Source of the DNA: Fibrobacterales bacterium
Lineage (GTDB): Bacteria; Fibrobacterota; Fibrobacteria; Fibrobacterales; Fibrobacteraceae
Length of the DNA: 29,151 bases
Assembly: GCA_025997455.1 (NCBI GenBank)
Contig: BNUP01000015.1
Coordinates: 1-29,151, forward strand
Reading direction: 5' to 3'
Shown: positions 22,812 through 29,151 of the stretch, one piece after another
Layout: each line of letters begins with the position of its first letter
Position numbering within the stretch: the stretch's first letter is position 1
Position numbers and translations under genes: made by a program
The notes under the pieces: generated by a model
What the model saw: only the letters and a program-made list of their open reading frames with translations
The model's database searches: none
What the model was told of the DNA's origin: nothing

Positions 22812-23911
22812 TGGCGATACAAAAATTTTTATCGGGAAATGAGGCGATTGCAGAGGCGGTTAAACTCGCTAAGCCCGCAGTTATTGCGGTTTATCCTATT
22901 ACTCCGCAAACTACGGTGGTTGAGAAATTGGCGGATTTTGTTGCAAACGGCGAATTGAAAACGGAATTTATAAATGTGGAAAGCGAGCATTCCGCACTGT
23001 CGGCTCTTATGGGTGCGAGTGCTATGGGAGTGCGGACTTTTACGGCAACGAGTTCGCAGGGGCTTTTGTATATGAGCGAGTGTTTGCATTATGCGGCGGG
23101 CGGGAGATTTCCCATTGTTATGATGAATGCAAACAGGGCTGTTGCACTACCTTGGAATATTTTTGGCGACCAGAGAGATTCCCTTTCGCAATTGGAAAGC
23201 GGGTGGATTCAACTTTATGCGGAAAATGCACAGGAGGCATTTGATTTAACTCTGTCTTCGTTTGCAATAGCGGAAAATCACGCGGTTGCGTTACCCGTTA
23301 TGTTGAATGTAGATGGCTTTGCACTAACGCACACTTACGAGCCGTTGAATATAATTTCGCAAGAAGATGCGGATAAAATTCTGCCGCCGTTTAAGCCGTT
23401 TTTTGAGATGAATTTAGAGAAACCTTTGAGTTTGGGTTTTAGTGCGGGACCGAGGGATAACACGGCGTTTAAGCAACATCAGATTAACGGAATGAAGGCT
23501 GCCGCAAAATTGATAAATGAAAAATTCGGCGATTTAGTTGATGCATATAAATTGGAAAACGCGAAATATGCGATTATAACTCTTGGGAGTATTTCGGGTT
23601 TGGTTAGAGATGTGATTGATGAGTTGCAGAGCGATGGAGTGAAGGTCGGTTTATTGCGTTTGCGTTCGCTCAGACCGTTTCCCGAAGAGGAATTGCGAAG
23701 TGCACTTGCGAATTTTAAGACGGTCGGGGTGCTCGAAAAAAATTTGAGCGTGGGTGCGGAAAATGCCGTTGCAAAAGAGATAAAATCGGCATTATACGGT
23801 TTAGAAAATGCACCGCAGGTTCTCGCATTTTCGGGAGGTCTCGGCGGCAGAGATATATCTGCAAATGAGATTAAAGACATCATTTCAAAAATTATCGGGG
23901 GTGAAAAATGA
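22811..23911 (+). CDS. porA: Pyruvate:ferredoxin oxidoreductase alpha subunit
   Basis: This is a 366-residue alpha subunit. The N-terminal pyrimidine-binding domain has FLSGNEAIAEAVKLAKPAVIAVYPITPQTT, then NVESEHSALSALMGASAMGVRTFTATSSQGL with the conserved glutamate (E57), and NANRAVALPWNIFGDQRDS. The C-terminal domain has YAIITLGSISG, GVLRLRSLRPFP and GVLEKN. This is a standard PorA domain layout and length. It catalyses, with PorB, oxidative decarboxylation of pyruvate to acetyl-CoA in anaerobes. The 3' end overlaps porB by 4 nt (ATGA). Confidence 0.95.
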   Translation: MAIQKFLSGNEAIAEAVKLAKPAVIAVYPITPQTTVVEKLADFVANGELKTEFINVESEHSALSALMGASAMGVRTFTATSSQGLLYMSECLHYAAGGRFPIVMMNANRAVALPWNIFGDQRDSLSQLESGWIQLYAENAQEAFDLTLSSFAIAENHAVALPVMLNVDGFALTHTYEPLNIISQEDADKILPPFKPFFEMNLEKPLSLGFSAGPRDNTAFKQHQINGMKAAAKLINEKFGDLVDAYKLENAKYAIITLGSISGLVRDVIDELQSDGVKVGLLRLRSLRPFPEEELRSALANFKTVGVLEKNLSVGAENAVAKEIKSALYGLENAPQVLAFSGGLGGRDISANEIKDIISKIIGGEK

Positions 23912-24855
23912 GTAAAAACTTTAATTTGAATGGCGATTTTCCCCCCAACAACCCTGCGGGCGAAAAAGTTGGGGGGACGGTCGGTGATTTTGGTAAAAAA
24001 TCGCCGACAAAGGTGGGGTATAATAAAGATAAAGAACCTTTCGTTGGGCATAAGGCGTGTGCGGGGTGCGGGGGAACTATAGCGGTGCGGCTCGCTTTGA
24101 AGGCTTTGGGCGAGCGGGTGTTTGTCACTGTTCCTGCCGGATGTATGAGTGCGGTCGGTTTTCTATATCCGCAAATGGCATTTACGGTAAATTCAATTAT
24201 ATCTACATTCGCTGGAACTGCATCTATGCTAACGGGAATTCGCGCGGCGGCAAATGCTAAGGGTCTTAAAGATGTTTTTGTGGTCGGTTTTGCGGGCGAT
24301 GGAGGAACGGCGGATATTGGCATTCAAGCGTTGTCGGGTGCAATAGAGCGTGGTGATAAGATAATATATATTTGCTACGATAACGAGGCGTATATGAATA
24401 CGGGTATTCAACGGTCGAGTGCTACCCCGTTTGGTGCGAGCACAACCACAAGCCCCGCAGGTTCGGTAATTGGCGGAAACAGACTCGGCAAAAAAGATAT
24501 GTTTTCAATTGTTGCGGCACACAATATTCCATACGCGGCAACTGCAAGTATTGCATATCCGCACGATTATATTAAAAAAGTTAAAAAAGCGGCGGCGACC
24601 GACGGTCCCTCTTATATCCACATTCTTGCACCCTGCCCAACAGGTTGGGGAAGTGAAAATAATCAGACGGTTAATTTGGCACGACTTGCGGTTGAAACTG
24701 GTCTTTGGCAGTTGAAGGAATTTGCAGGCGGTGAGGTGAAAATCACGCATAAACCAAAAGAGTTAAAATCGATAGAGGAATATTTGCGTTTGCAAAAACG
24801 ATTTAGGCATTTAAATGCGGCAGATGTTGATAGGGTTAAGGAATCTATTGGGTAG
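23908..24855 (+). CDS. porB: Pyruvate:ferredoxin oxidoreductase beta subunit with N-terminal repeat insert
   Basis: This is a 315-residue TPP-binding beta subunit. Cluster ligands begin at HKACAGCGG (C51, C54), the thiamine diphosphate/Mg motif is GDGGTADIG (about 131-139), and DNEAYMNTGIQRSSATP (about 158) is the PorB signature favouring pyruvate over other 2-oxo acids. C-terminal RLAVETGLWQL and KRFRHL match PorB of anaerobes. The segment at residues about 11-33 (DFPPNNPAGEKVGG...DFGKKSP) is coded by a repeat hairpin insertion. The core domain begins after it at about residue 36. The enzyme is probably active, since the insert lies before the first cysteine. The operon order is C-D-A-B. Confidence 0.93.
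   Translation: MSKNFNLNGDFPPNNPAGEKVGGTVGDFGKKSPTKVGYNKDKEPFVGHKACAGCGGTIAVRLALKALGERVFVTVPAGCMSAVGFLYPQMAFTVNSIISTFAGTASMLTGIRAAANAKGLKDVFVVGFAGDGGTADIGIQALSGAIERGDKIIYICYDNEAYMNTGIQRSSATPFGASTTTSPAGSVIGGNRLGKKDMFSIVAAHNIPYAATASIAYPHDYIKKVKKAAATDGPSYIHILAPCPTGWGSENNQTVNLARLAVETGLWQLKEFAGGEVKITHKPKELKSIEEYLRLQKRFRHLNAADVDRVKESIG
23941..24007. repeat. C-run/G-run hairpin cassette inside porB
   Basis: CCCCCCAAC (23941-23949) pairs with GTTGGGGGG (23968-23976) around an 18-nt loop AACCCTGCGGGCGAAAAA. The loop shares CCCTGC and GGCG/GGYG-AAAAA with the 21819-21992 repeats. A second stem joins 23981-23991 with 23997-24007 (one T-G pair). The whole is read in frame. Confidence 0.75.
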
Positions 24856-24861
24856 AGAAGA

Positions 24862-24966
24862 GTTGAAAGTGTATAGAGTAGAGAGTAGAGAGTAGAGAGT
24901 AATAACTTTTCACTTTACACTTTCAACTTTACACTCTATTCCCCACACCCCCACACCCTACACCCA
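24862..24966. repeat. Long hairpin with GTAGAGA heptads, then C-rich heptads, upstream of smc
   Basis: A 12-bp stem (GTTGAAAGTGTA, 24862-24873, with 24916-24927) encloses four heptads: GTATAGA, GTAGAGA three times. Downstream, 24941-24966 is the C-rich complement of the heptad family (CACCCTA-like), here on the coding strand before smc. The hairpin could terminate the por operon, although no T-run follows. No gene is present. Confidence 0.7.
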
Positions 24967-24970
24967 ATCT

Positions 24971-24980
24971 TTTCTACCTT
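24971..24980 (+). promoter_or_regulatory. -10-like box before smc
   Basis: TTTCTACCTT ends 10 nt before the GTG start at 24991, the largest gap of the set. No Shine-Dalgarno is present (ACCCTCCCAA lies between). Confidence 0.55.
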
Positions 24981-24990
24981 ACCCTCCCAA

Positions 24991-27900
24991 GTGCGAATAC
25001 AGAAACTCAAAATACTCGGCTTTAAGTCCTTTGCACAAAAAACAGAGGTGCAATTTGAAGGCAACGGCTTAACGGCAATTGTCGGACCTAACGGTTGCGG
25101 AAAATCAAACATAGTAGATGCAATCCGCTGGGTTATGGGCGAGCAGCGTGCCGGTATGTTGAGAATGGATAAAATGCAGGGAGTTATTTTTTCGGGAACG
25201 GAAGAACGCCCCGCGATGAATATGGCGGAAGTATCGCTGTTAATCGAAAACGACAGAGGACTTTTACCATCCGAATATAACGAAGTGATGATAACCCGCC
25301 GAGCATTTGCAAACGGAGAATCGCAATACTCAATAAACAATCAGGAATGCCGACTCGCAGATATAAAAAACCTGTTTGCAGACACGGGAATGGGAGCAGG
25401 CTCATATTCGCAAATGGATCAACGAATGGTAGATGCACTCCTCTCGGACAAAGCCGATGAACGGCGCACAATTTTTGAGGAAGCCGCAGGTGTAAGCAAG
25501 TATAAAAAACAACGCAAAGAGGCAGTTTCGCAACTCGAACGAGTGCAAACCGATATGGAACGGGTCGCCACCGAACTCCAATACGCACGCAATCAATTTC
25601 GCCAACAGGAACGAATGCTCGGTCGCGTGCAAGAACTCCGCAAACTGAAAAGCCGCCTAAAAGAACTCGATGTTTCAATTTCAATAAACAAATATGAAGA
25701 AGGCAAAATTTCGTTGAGCAATCTCTCCTCCGCAAAAATCAAAAGCGAAACGGAACTCGGAGCATTCAAAACCCGCCTAACGGAACTCGAAACGAGAATC
25801 GAAGAAAAACGATTATCCATCTCGAACGACGAGGAAAATTTACGGGAATTAGAACAGGAAGTTTCAAAAATTCAAACGGAATTAGCGCGGTTAAACGAGG
25901 CATATACCCACCTGCGAAACAACGAAAAAACTCTTGACGAAAACAGAGAACGATGCGAAATTGAAATCGAAATCAACACTCAAAAACAAAATTCTTTGAA
26001 CGAAGAAATTCTGCTTTTGGAACGAGATATTGAAACTCTAAATCCCGAAATTGAAGATTTGGAAAATCGCGGCAAATACGAAACGGAAATCTTGCAAGTC
26101 GGGCGAAATGCACTTGACGACTTAGCGGCAAAGCACCGCGAACTTTCAAACCGGCGTTTGCAACTCGTGCAGGAATGCGGAAAATTGCAGAATTTTTGGC
26201 AACGCACCGATACGGAAATCGAGATTTTGCAGGAGCGAATTTCCCGTGCGGAAATTGATTTGGCAGGCTTTGAAACGCAAATAACCGAATTTGAAAACTT
26301 GGAAAAGAGCAAGGAAAACGAGGCGGCGGCGGCACACACCGCTTTGGAACTTGCAAACGAACAGGCGGAAGTTTTGGCAGGCGAACGCGAAGATTTAGAA
26401 ATTGAAATCACAAAACTCAAGGACGAGCAAACGGCGGCAAACAGCGAAATCACGCGACTAAAATCCCGTCTCGACACATTGCAAAGCATAAATAAAAATA
26501 CAACCGAAAACTCGGAAACCTCAAATTTTTTGAAAGACGAACAACTAAATTCTCTTGAACGACTCGGATCGCTTATTGAACTCACCGATATAAAATACGC
26601 TCCTCTTGTGGAATTTTGCTTGGGAAAAGCGACTTCGGCTTATGTAAAAAATATGGGGCGTTCGGCACACACCGCGGTCACAACAGAACCACCGATAAAT
26701 CTTCCTCTCGTGTCTTCCTTTGTCTCTCTTGCAACCGACGGCGGGAAACAAGCCATAGAAACTCTACTCTCAAATTACTACTTAGTTCCAAACTTCGATT
26801 CCGCTAAAGATTTCGCACAAAAATATGCGGAAAAAAATATATGGTTCTGCACCGAAAATTGCCAAGCCGTAAATGCGGTGGGTTTAATTGTGGTTGCGGA
26901 AGAGGAAAAATCAAACGGAATTTTACAACGAACCGCAGAGATAAAGGAACTTTCAAATTCGCTCAAAGAACAGGAACAAAAAAAATTGACTATCGACTCA
27001 CAACTGCAAAATAAAATCGATAAAAAACAGGAACTCACCGCCACCCACGAAAGCATTAAAGAGGAAAAACAACGCACCGAAAGAAACTCATTCACAGCAA
27101 AATCCGACAGCGAAATTGCAAAGACTAAAAAAACTTCCGTGCAATCGCAAAAAGAAAAATCAACCTTAGAACTGCAAACCGCACAAACCAGACTTGGCGA
27201 ACTTCAAAACTCCCGCAACGCCGATACCGAACTTACCAACGCTGAGCACGAATTATCCGCAACGGAAAGTGCTTTTCAAAAAACCGATGATGAATTAAAA
27301 GAACGCGAACAGATTTTCAAAAATCAAGAGGAAACGGTTGCGGAACTCGCTGCAAATTTGAACCAAAAAAAGTCCGCATTTGTTCAAAAGACAAATCGAC
27401 TCAATTCCGCAAAAGAGCAAGTTCAAACTCTTAACTCCGCCGTTAGAACGCGAATCGATGAACTGAGTGGAATAGAAGGCAAAAAATCACTCTTAGATAC
27501 CGACCTCGAAAACACTGCCGCACAAATAGAAAAACAAAACGAAATTTTATCAGGCAGGGAAAGTGCCAGAGACGAGGCAAGGGAAAAATATCAGGTGCTC
27601 GCAGGCGACCTTGAAGAATGGCGTGCCGAAGTCCGCGAAATAAACCGCTCACTCCGCGACAAAGAAAAAAACGAACACGAAACCGACCTCAAAATTCAAA
27701 GCGTTAAAAATGATTTGGAGAGAATTAGAGAACGCATTTTCGGTGAATACGAATACGATTTAGAAAAAGATTCAACCGTTCAAGATTTTGTAAAAATTCA
27801 ATATGAAGAACGAACCGCCAATGTTGAAATCTATGAACTCAACGAAAAAATCAAACAGATAGGTCCCGTGAGCATCACCGCCGCAGAAGATTTTGAGGCG

Positions 27901-28464
27901 GAAAAAGAACGGGTTTTATCCATAGAAACCCAATACAACGACTTAAACAAAGCGAAAAATTCCCTTTCAACCGCAATGGAACGATTAGACCAAGTTGCCC
28001 GCGACCGCTTTTTAGACACCTTCCGCAAAATTCAGCGAAATTACAACGACATTTTTTCCTCACTAATGCCGGGCGGTGAGGCAAAACTTGGAATGCAAAG
28101 CGACCTCGACCCCTTAGAGGCGGAAATTGAAATAAACGCCCGCCCCACAGGTAAAAAAATGCGCGGAGTTCGAGCCTTATCCGGCGGAGAACGAGCCTTA
28201 ACAGCAACTTCCCTGCTCTTTGCATTATATATGGTGAAACCATCGCCTTATTGCGTTTTGGACGAAATTGACGGACCTCTTGACGATTCCAACATCGGGC
28301 GATTTATGGCTCTCTTGCGCCGTTTTAGTCATCAAACTCAATTCGTGGTGATAACTCACAATAAACGAACGATGGCTGCGGCAGACCGCTTATACGGCGT
28401 AACTCAAGAAATTAAAGGCATAAGCAAAATAGGCTCTGCAAATCTGGGCGATTTTAAGGAGTAA
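24991..28464 (+). CDS. smc: Chromosome segregation protein SMC
   Basis: This is a 1157-residue SMC ATPase, the core of the bacterial condensin. The N-terminal head has MRIQKLKILGFKSF and Walker A at about 32-39 (GPNGCGKS), followed by the R-loop region WVMGEQRA. Long coiled coils (about 165-500 and 660-985, rich in Glu/Lys/Gln) flank a hinge at about 515-650 with the typical Gly-rich turn area. The C-terminal head has the ABC signature ALSGGERALTA (about 1062) and Walker B YCVLDEIDGPLDD (about 1085), then the switch histidine in VVITHNKRTM. DEIDGPLDD differs from the usual DEVDAPLDD at two positions. The start is GTG 24991, which fits the MRIQKL family start. The partner genes scpA and scpB are not in the window. 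Confidence 0.96.
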   Translation: MRIQKLKILGFKSFAQKTEVQFEGNGLTAIVGPNGCGKSNIVDAIRWVMGEQRAGMLRMDKMQGVIFSGTEERPAMNMAEVSLLIENDRGLLPSEYNEVMITRRAFANGESQYSINNQECRLADIKNLFADTGMGAGSYSQMDQRMVDALLSDKADERRTIFEEAAGVSKYKKQRKEAVSQLERVQTDMERVATELQYARNQFRQQERMLGRVQELRKLKSRLKELDVSISINKYEEGKISLSNLSSAKIKSETELGAFKTRLTELETRIEEKRLSISNDEENLRELEQEVSKIQTELARLNEAYTHLRNNEKTLDENRERCEIEIEINTQKQNSLNEEILLLERDIETLNPEIEDLENRGKYETEILQVGRNALDDLAAKHRELSNRRLQLVQECGKLQNFWQRTDTEIEILQERISRAEIDLAGFETQITEFENLEKSKENEAAAAHTALELANEQAEVLAGEREDLEIEITKLKDEQTAANSEITRLKSRLDTLQSINKNTTENSETSNFLKDEQLNSLERLGSLIELTDIKYAPLVEFCLGKATSAYVKNMGRSAHTAVTTEPPINLPLVSSFVSLATDGGKQAIETLLSNYYLVPNFDSAKDFAQKYAEKNIWFCTENCQAVNAVGLIVVAEEEKSNGILQRTAEIKELSNSLKEQEQKKLTIDSQLQNKIDKKQELTATHESIKEEKQRTERNSFTAKSDSEIAKTKKTSVQSQKEKSTLELQTAQTRLGELQNSRNADTELTNAEHELSATESAFQKTDDELKEREQIFKNQEETVAELAANLNQKKSAFVQKTNRLNSAKEQVQTLNSAVRTRIDELSGIEGKKSLLDTDLENTAAQIEKQNEILSGRESARDEAREKYQVLAGDLEEWRAEVREINRSLRDKEKNEHETDLKIQSVKNDLERIRERIFGEYEYDLEKDSTVQDFVKIQYEERTANVEIYELNEKIKQIGPVSITAAEDFEAEKERVLSIETQYNDLNKAKNSLSTAMERLDQVARDRFLDTFRKIQRNYNDIFSSLMPGGEAKLGMQSDLDPLEAEIEINARPTGKKMRGVRALSGGERALTATSLLFALYMVKPSPYCVLDEIDGPLDDSNIGRFMALLRRFSHQTQFVVITHNKRTMAAADRLYGVTQEIKGISKIGSANLGDFKE

Positions 28465-28486
28465 AGTAGCCATGCCTATTGAATCG

Positions 28487-29151
28487 TTATAGATTTTTGA
28501 TTTCAGACTCGGTTAACCCGCTTATTTCTGCGATGTCGGCTAATGGGTAACCTTTTGCTTTGAGTTTGCGGGCTATTTCTTGCACCTTTCGAGCCTCACC
28601 TGCAAGTTCCCCTTCTGCCCTGCCTTCCGTTCGACCCTTAGCCAAACCTTCGGCAAGTCCCTTTGCTAATCCCCTAGCCAATCCTTCTTCCAAGCCCTTC
28701 TTTCTGCCCTTGCTCTTTGCAGTATCTACCACATTTATTAAATCGCGATAAACTTTTAAACTCTCTTCATAAGCGAGCATTTCAGCATCGGTAAAATTTG
28801 CAACTTCGGCGACATCGAACAAATTCTTGAATACGCGTTCCTGTAATTTGGCAGGTCTCTTTTGAAGTTCAGGTAAAAACTTTAACGCATATAACCACTT
28901 ATCAAAAACACTGCTCAATTCCTTTTCCGTCTTTTTGAAATTTGGCATCTCCAAATAGATATACCGCAATTTATCATAAAATACAGTTTTGTGCTTAATG
29001 TCCATCAGCATAACATCATGACGATAGCAGAACTCATCATTGCCCTTGTTTTCGCTAAAAACAAAATCAAGTATGCCCACAAAATACACCGCATCTAACT
29101 TAAAATTCCATTTACCCTTTTTCGCCTGCTCTTGTATAGGAAAGGTCGTGT
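28487..29151 (-). CDS. Rpn-family PD-(D/E)XK nuclease/putative transposase, 5' part cut off
   Basis: The reading frame stays open to the window edge (upstream of GTG 29089 it continues PIQEQAKKGKWNFKLDAVYF), so the N-terminal nuclease part lies outside. The visible region has the family block VYFVGILDFVFSEN, then KWLYALKFLPELQKRP. The C-terminal tail has tandem short repeats of the type GLAKGLAEGLAKG, and the last residues are ADIAEISGLTESEIKNL, a helix-turn-helix-like end. The family (recombination-promoting nuclease, also annotated as PD-(D/E)XK transposase) is usually multi-copy. Rpn proteins of E. coli raise RecA-independent recombination. It is convergent with smc, with 22 nt between stops. 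Confidence 0.88.
   Translation of the reverse strand, partial: TTFPIQEQAKKGKWNFKLDAVYFVGILDFVFSENKGNDEFCYRHDVMLMDIKHKTVFYDKLRYIYLEMPNFKKTEKELSSVFDKWLYALKFLPELQKRPAKLQERVFKNLFDVAEVANFTDAEMLAYEESLKVYRDLINVVDTAKSKGRKKGLEEGLARGLAKGLAEGLAKGRTEGRAEGELAGEARKVQEIARKLKAKGYPLADIAEISGLTESEIKNL

Noticed and set aside
25184..25735. 183-codon minus-strand ORF inside smc
   Set aside because: It is antisense to the conserved SMC head domain and is rich in Cys/Arg as expected of a shadow frame.

Overview
The window most resembles a chromosome segment from the Fibrobacterota (Fibrobacter-like, possibly a flagellated gut lineage). The evidence is a secreted protein with Ser-rich linkers and a type IX-secretion-like C-terminal tail, several outer-membrane barrel-like proteins, an anaerobic pyruvate:ferredoxin oxidoreductase operon, and A+T-rich DNA with housekeeping genes (smc, rsmG). 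Flagellin is present, although Fibrobacter itself is non-flagellated. The taxonomic call is inference from protein style, not from a marker gene. I saw no rRNA, tRNA, CRISPR array or IS transposase.

Layout. 1-620: 3' part of an ATPase/nuclease gene. 708-7810 (+): outer-membrane protein, SWIM-SNF2 helicase, PHP metallohydrolase, serine hydrolase. 7803-9377 (-): secreted two-module protein. 9489-10855 (+): truncated DUF4160, DUF2442, TerC-like membrane protein. 10857-15249 (-): outer-membrane protein, aminotransferase plus potassium-channel RCK subunit, rsmG, DUF4416. 15604-16593 (+): flagellin behind a sigma-54 promoter. 16795-18675 (-): TPR lipoprotein. 18806-20398 (+): a full paralogue of the ATPase/nuclease that begins the window. 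20629-24855 (+): aminotransferase followed by porCDAB. 24991-28464 (+): smc. 28487-29151 (-): Rpn-type nuclease cut by the window edge.

Two gene-start styles are clear. Eleven transcription-unit-leading genes have a -10-like box, close to TTTCTACCTT, ending only 5-10 nt before the start codon and no usable Shine-Dalgarno. This is the layout expected for leaderless or nearly leaderless mRNAs. Operon-internal genes and a few others instead carry normal AGGAG-like ribosome sites.

The intergenic DNA is rich in repeats: (i) heptanucleotide tandem tracts (GTAGGGT-like), always with the C-rich strand reading into the next gene and sitting just upstream of its -10 box; (ii) a roughly 150-bp three-hairpin element in two full copies and one partial copy, with stems that change sequence but keep pairing; (iii) a C-run/G-run hairpin cassette duplicated in phase inside a 68-codon ORF and found again inside porB; (iv) dRS3-like palindromes, one inside the serine hydrolase gene; (v) short TGTAGGGGCG hairpins. 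The repeats, together with the leaderless-start pattern, are the least explained part of the window.
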